Source: Entonaema liquescens (Eukaryota; Ascomycota; Sordariomycetes; Xylariales; Xylariaceae). From it: a stretch of DNA of 64,000 bases. The notes beneath the pieces were generated by a model. That model did no database searches. It had not been told where the DNA came from and worked only from the letters and a program-made list of their open reading frames with translations. The translations under genes and the position numbers were made by a program. Below are positions 60,535 to 64,000 of this stretch, one piece after another; within the stretch, counting starts at the first letter, position 1, and each line of letters opens with the position of its first letter. The stretch spans positions 1,736,001-1,800,000 of the forward strand of contig CADCSX010000002.1 in NCBI GenBank assembly GCA_902805475.1, in the 5' to 3' direction.

Positions 60535-61622
60535 TAGCAACGATATTCCAACTTAATCCACAAGATAACAACTGTATCATCACTTCATTTGTTCTTTACT
60601 TCTACTTAATGTATATCTAGATAGAGACCTAGACATTTAAACTTAGAACGTTCACACTACCTAAGAGAATATATTATAATGAACTCTTCGCCTCGGCTAT
60701 ATTACCTAGTGTTCCACATCAATTATGGTGATTGTCTTTGATTATACTACAAGGGTTTTAAGTAACCTCATGATAGTCTCAAATTCGAATCCGCCACCAG
60801 TCAGTTCGTTACAACCAAGGCACTAACGACATATATAATACCAGTAATACTAGGTAGTTATTAATTATTGTAAACAATTGTTAACGCCGAGTTCAAGTTG
60901 TAGTTAGCGACGCGTTATTGGTCATCTTATTCGCGATCATAGATAAACTTGCAAACTTTTGGTAGTTTCTAGTCATAGTTAGTCAATCTTCATAATATTC
61001 ATGATATTGAATTCAATCTTTGCCCGCGTGGGGGTTTTCGTAGTAGTTCCTGCAAGGGACATGTCAGTATGACTGCATTTACCACGTGCTATACATCCAA
61101 AGCATGGTCGTAGTCAGATTCTTACTCTTCACATGAACATATGCAGTCATAGCATGATACTATTTCAACGTAAGATGAGATAAGAGCCCCAGCACGTATA
61201 GTCAGCTTGTCTCTGACTAACGAAATTGCAACGTTGTAAGCAGTCGTAAAGAGAGTGTTCTCTTAACTGAGATATAACTCCACAATGGGATTAATAATAT
61301 AGAGAAGTCTGGTTTAATAGGGTAACTGAATGCAGGCAATAGCAGCCACGTGAGTCAAAGATAGGTAGATATTGTGGTTACCGTTACGATGCATCTGAAT
61401 GTGTTACCAACCCTTGTATCGCCAAGAAGTTCAATATGAAGAATGCGGCTGTATGACTTAATCCATAGACTTCAGTCAAATACCTTGATATGCAATAAGT
61501 AGAATAAGCACGCGGTGAAGTAAAGACAATGCTTCCATGGGAAAGCAGTTATGTCCTTCTACCATTTCAGGCAAGCCGTAGGTCAGATCGGTGGGGGTTA
61601 GTACCTCTCATTACCAATACAC
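60535..61622. other. spacer, 1.1 kb
   Basis: AT-rich; 3' side of the GMC gene and promoter side of the small gene at 61623. No repeat or RNA gene recognised. Confidence 0.35.
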
Positions 61623-62059
61623 ATGACTTCTACAGATCTCCGTCCGCGACTATTCCCGGGTTCAAACATGGCTTCTCAAAGTACAAGTGAGGCCGACGGC
61701 CGTGTTGGTAAGTCTAGACTTCCTTTCTGCATTGCTTCCTGTCTACCTTGATGTAGACTAACCGTCTAGATGAGGAAACCAACACCGAATATGGGGTCCC
61801 GATGAATTGGGCCGAGAAGGGCGAGGGAGACTCTCGCAGTATTCCGCCCGAGAAGGAAACTTGGATCGAGAAGAATAAGAAGGTAAAACGCATCGGCGAA
61901 TGGCGTCAAACGAACTACACCGCCTATGCTGTTCGTGATGCTACTCACATCTACAAGCTGTCACGAGACTCGCCACACAGCGCTGTCTACGAGTCCCTCA
62001 CAGATCGCCAAGAACGCATTGACTTTATCAAACTGCATGGTATTGCTCAGCGCCGCTGA
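61623..62059 (+). CDS. unrecognised small charged protein
   Basis: Two exons, 61623-61707 and 61770-62059 (gttg|gtaagt ... gtctag), join in phase to 124 residues. A second in-frame ATG at 61668 would shorten it by 15 residues. The body is charged with no membrane helix: GVPMNWAEKGEGDSRSIPPE, IGEWRQTNYTAYAVRDATHI and a C-terminus rich in Arg. No family recognised. The good donor, branch-like actaac before the acceptor, and continued frame argue for a real gene. Confidence 0.55.
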
Positions 62060-62640
62060 GATGCTTGGACAATTGCGCGAGCGTAATATCTCTTGCATTT
62101 CCGATTTACATATGCATCGGCAATAGGATGGTTATACGAAAGCTGTTTACTTGATATCTCCTAAGATGCGGACCAGCTATGGGGGAACCCCCTGGTCAAT
62201 CGAATATCAGCCAAGAATTCGGGCATAGGTCCTCTTCGAATGACGTTCGTCATTTGAGCCAATCGTATGCTGTATAATCTGAGGGATTCACTCTATAGCC
62301 GGTTCACATCCTAGGGTATACTGGAAATTATATAGAAGCGACCGGCTTTACCAGCATGCTAACATATACGGATACAATGAGTCTCTTGGCATGCATCTGA
62401 ATAGAGATGATAAAGTGAACATCACGAATGGAAAGAAAAGCCGCCAGCATTACAAGACCCGCATCAGATTTCATGACTCAAGTGCAACTATTTGCCTAGG
62501 ATTGAAACTATACGATCGTTCGAATATGATAATATGAGTGTATAAGACGTTAGACATCGTAAACTTCTAGAAGTAGCAATACGTTCTAGGTGATAAGATG
62601 TTTCATTTCTCCCCGTATCAAAAACCCTGCGTGTAGGTAC
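62060..62640. other. convergent 3' spacer
   Basis: Between the converging small gene and the lipase gene. Nothing recognised. Confidence 0.4.
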
Positions 62641-64000
62641 TTAAAAAGTAGGAGGCTTATATAGGTCCACAGTGACATCGCGAATCTCGACTCCTTGGTT
62701 TGCGGTATCGTGCGAGCCGCTAAAAGCACCGTCTAACCACTTTATCGCTCTGTCTTGCCCATTCACAATCTCAGAAATGTGATTACCAACAGTGTTGCGC
62801 TCATACAGAATGGAGACGTTATAACGCTTATAGTGAGCGATATGGTCATCCGTGTCAGTAATGGGTGTGAATTCATCCCCGATCGCCTTGTAGACAAAAA
62901 GCGGGATCTCCGGGGCACCATGGAAGCCAAGAGTCCACTCGACCTTTTTAATCCTGCGCAGAATCTCCGATCCCTCAAAGTCTGCCTGGCCACCAACAAA
63001 GAAGCCGTAGATGTCTTGGCCAGCATAAGCTTGGAAAGCCTGCATCGAGTCCATTTCGCGGCCCTTTAGGAAGGCGGCTGCATTTTGTGGACCCTCAGTC
63101 TTAAGGCGGCTACGGAGATAAGTATCAACTTCAGGGTATTCGTTCATGATACCGAGTAGAAGGAGGACCAGATTACCCATGAATGGCATCTTATTAGTAA
63201 CGCTGAACTCAGCTCCTACGTCGCTGACCAGACCACCCAGTGCGGCACCCACAAAGCCGGTCGATAGCTCAGGGGTATACTGAACCTGCAACTCCGCCGC
63301 TTTCTCGGTGGCGAGTGAACCGCCGCTATACCCCCACATTGCATATTTAAATTTATCTGCATTTGAAGGTAGGAGTAAAAACTGAGAATTGCCGCACAGA
63401 GAAAGCACAGCACGAATGCCGTCAAGTGTAGCGTGACCGGCTTGGACAAGTGCGCCAAATGCAGCACGGGGGCCTTCAAAATCGGGAATGGCAATGAACC
63501 AACCGCGGTCTAGCATCGTATCGAATTTTTCATGGTCTGTGGGAATGCCGAACGAGTTCGGAGGTACCGGCTGGAAGATGCGGTATGATGGCCCAAAGTC
63601 AATACTTGGTGAATTATATGCAATTTGATAAGATAGCAGGGCATAGAATCCTGAGGATGATGCCAAGGGTTTCTTGGGGATAACTAGGGAACTAATAAGC
63701 AACAATGAGATGATCAGATACTCATAATCTCAATAATACTTGGAGAGACGGTTGGGATACTTACGTCACTGCCCAGGTTGGTTGGTACCGCGAGCCAGTG
63801 GTACGGTATAAGATATGAAATGCTGCAGATGCATTGTTGAAGACAGTCGGCCCTCCTGGGACGGCTCGAACCCGGAGCACAGTTCCAGGAGCAGCGGCTT
63901 CAAAGTCAGGCGGGGCCGTATACCACGGATCCTGGCTCGGAAGAAGCAACCCGTCCGAGCCGGTGCCAGGGGTGGATGTTGATAACACCATACTGTAGTT
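62641..64000 (-). CDS. secretory lipase, LIP family (5' end outside window)
   Basis: Alpha/beta-hydrolase of the fungal secretory lipase family (PF03583 type, as in Candida LIP proteins), releasing fatty acids from triacylglycerols. Minus-strand exons: window edge to 63765, then 63691-62641. Marks: PPDFEAAAPGTVLRVRAVP, IPDFEGPRAAF, the nucleophile elbow WGYSGGSLA, the acid in IGDEFTPITDTD and the His in GNHISEI. The visible part has about 425 residues. The first ATG in the window is at 63991, but the frame is open to the edge and no signal peptide follows that ATG, so the secretion signal and true start probably lie beyond 64000. The intron uses gac|gtaagt with acceptor attag. Confidence 0.87.

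Noticed and set aside
1..64000. CRISPR arrays, operons, phage or viral genes
   Set aside because: No regularly spaced repeats, no bacterial gene organisation and no viral replication or structural genes; the gene structures are eukaryotic.

Overview
The window is nuclear DNA of a filamentous ascomycete (Pezizomycotina, most likely Sordariomycetes; the class is an inference from protein flavour only). The evidence is eukaryotic gene structure throughout: ATG starts, short introns of about 45-110 nt with GT/AG (twice probably GC/AG) borders and CTAAC/CTGAC-like branch points, long AT-rich spacers, no operons, and typical fungal families (Zn2Cys6 regulator, DHA2-type and monocarboxylate-type MFS carriers, Nor-1-like SDRs, scytalone dehydratase, GMC oxidoreductase, secretory lipase, type-B carboxylesterase, Tom22, Nha1-type antiporter). 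I rebuilt exon structures by hand; all splice sites are predictions.

Layout. 1-465: 3' end of an unknown gene. 0.9-2.8 kb: secreted TAP-like alpha/beta hydrolase (-). 3.7-5.0 kb: metacaspase pseudogene (-). 6.0-7.8 kb: secreted carboxylesterase (+). 8.0-9.6 kb: MFS carrier (-). 10.3-11.2 kb: SDR (-). 12.6-13.5 kb: GST-like protein (+). 14.4-15.1 kb: Tom22 (-). 16.1-19.2 kb: Nha1-like Na+/H+ antiporter (-). 19.2-23.0 kb: gene-poor block. 23.0-23.7 kb: scytalone dehydratase (-). 25.1-26.3 kb: second SDR (+). 27.3-28.7 kb: monocarboxylate-type MFS (+). 29.1-31.7 kb: two divergent, related multi-pass membrane proteins. 32.7-35.2 kb: AAA+ ATPase (+). 35.9-36.3 kb: small membrane protein resembling the DUF4267 family. 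37.0-39.3 kb: TRP-like membrane protein (+). 40.3-40.8 kb: acidic-tailed protein (-). 42.4-43.4 kb: secreted NucA/NucB-type nuclease (+). 45.8-46.5 kb: unknown (+). 47.2-60.5 kb: rhodopsin-fold receptor, Nor-1-like SDR, DHA2-type MFS, Zn2Cys6 regulator and secreted GMC oxidoreductase, an island that looks like a small metabolic/export locus without a backbone synthase. 61.6-62.1 kb: unknown (+). 62.6-64 kb: secretory lipase cut by the right edge (-).

The genes do not form one pathway. Housekeeping functions (Tom22, Nha1) are mixed with accessory secretion, detoxification and transport genes. Two cross-cutting observations affect any reading of the window. First, at least four and probably five otherwise well-conserved genes are each broken by exactly one missing base, mostly in A/T runs; the common polarity suggests consensus sequencing error rather than decay. 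Second, the metacaspase is different: it carries three in-frame stops, each at a position where CAA/CAG (Gln) to TAA/TAG would explain it, a pattern expected from repeat-induced point mutation.
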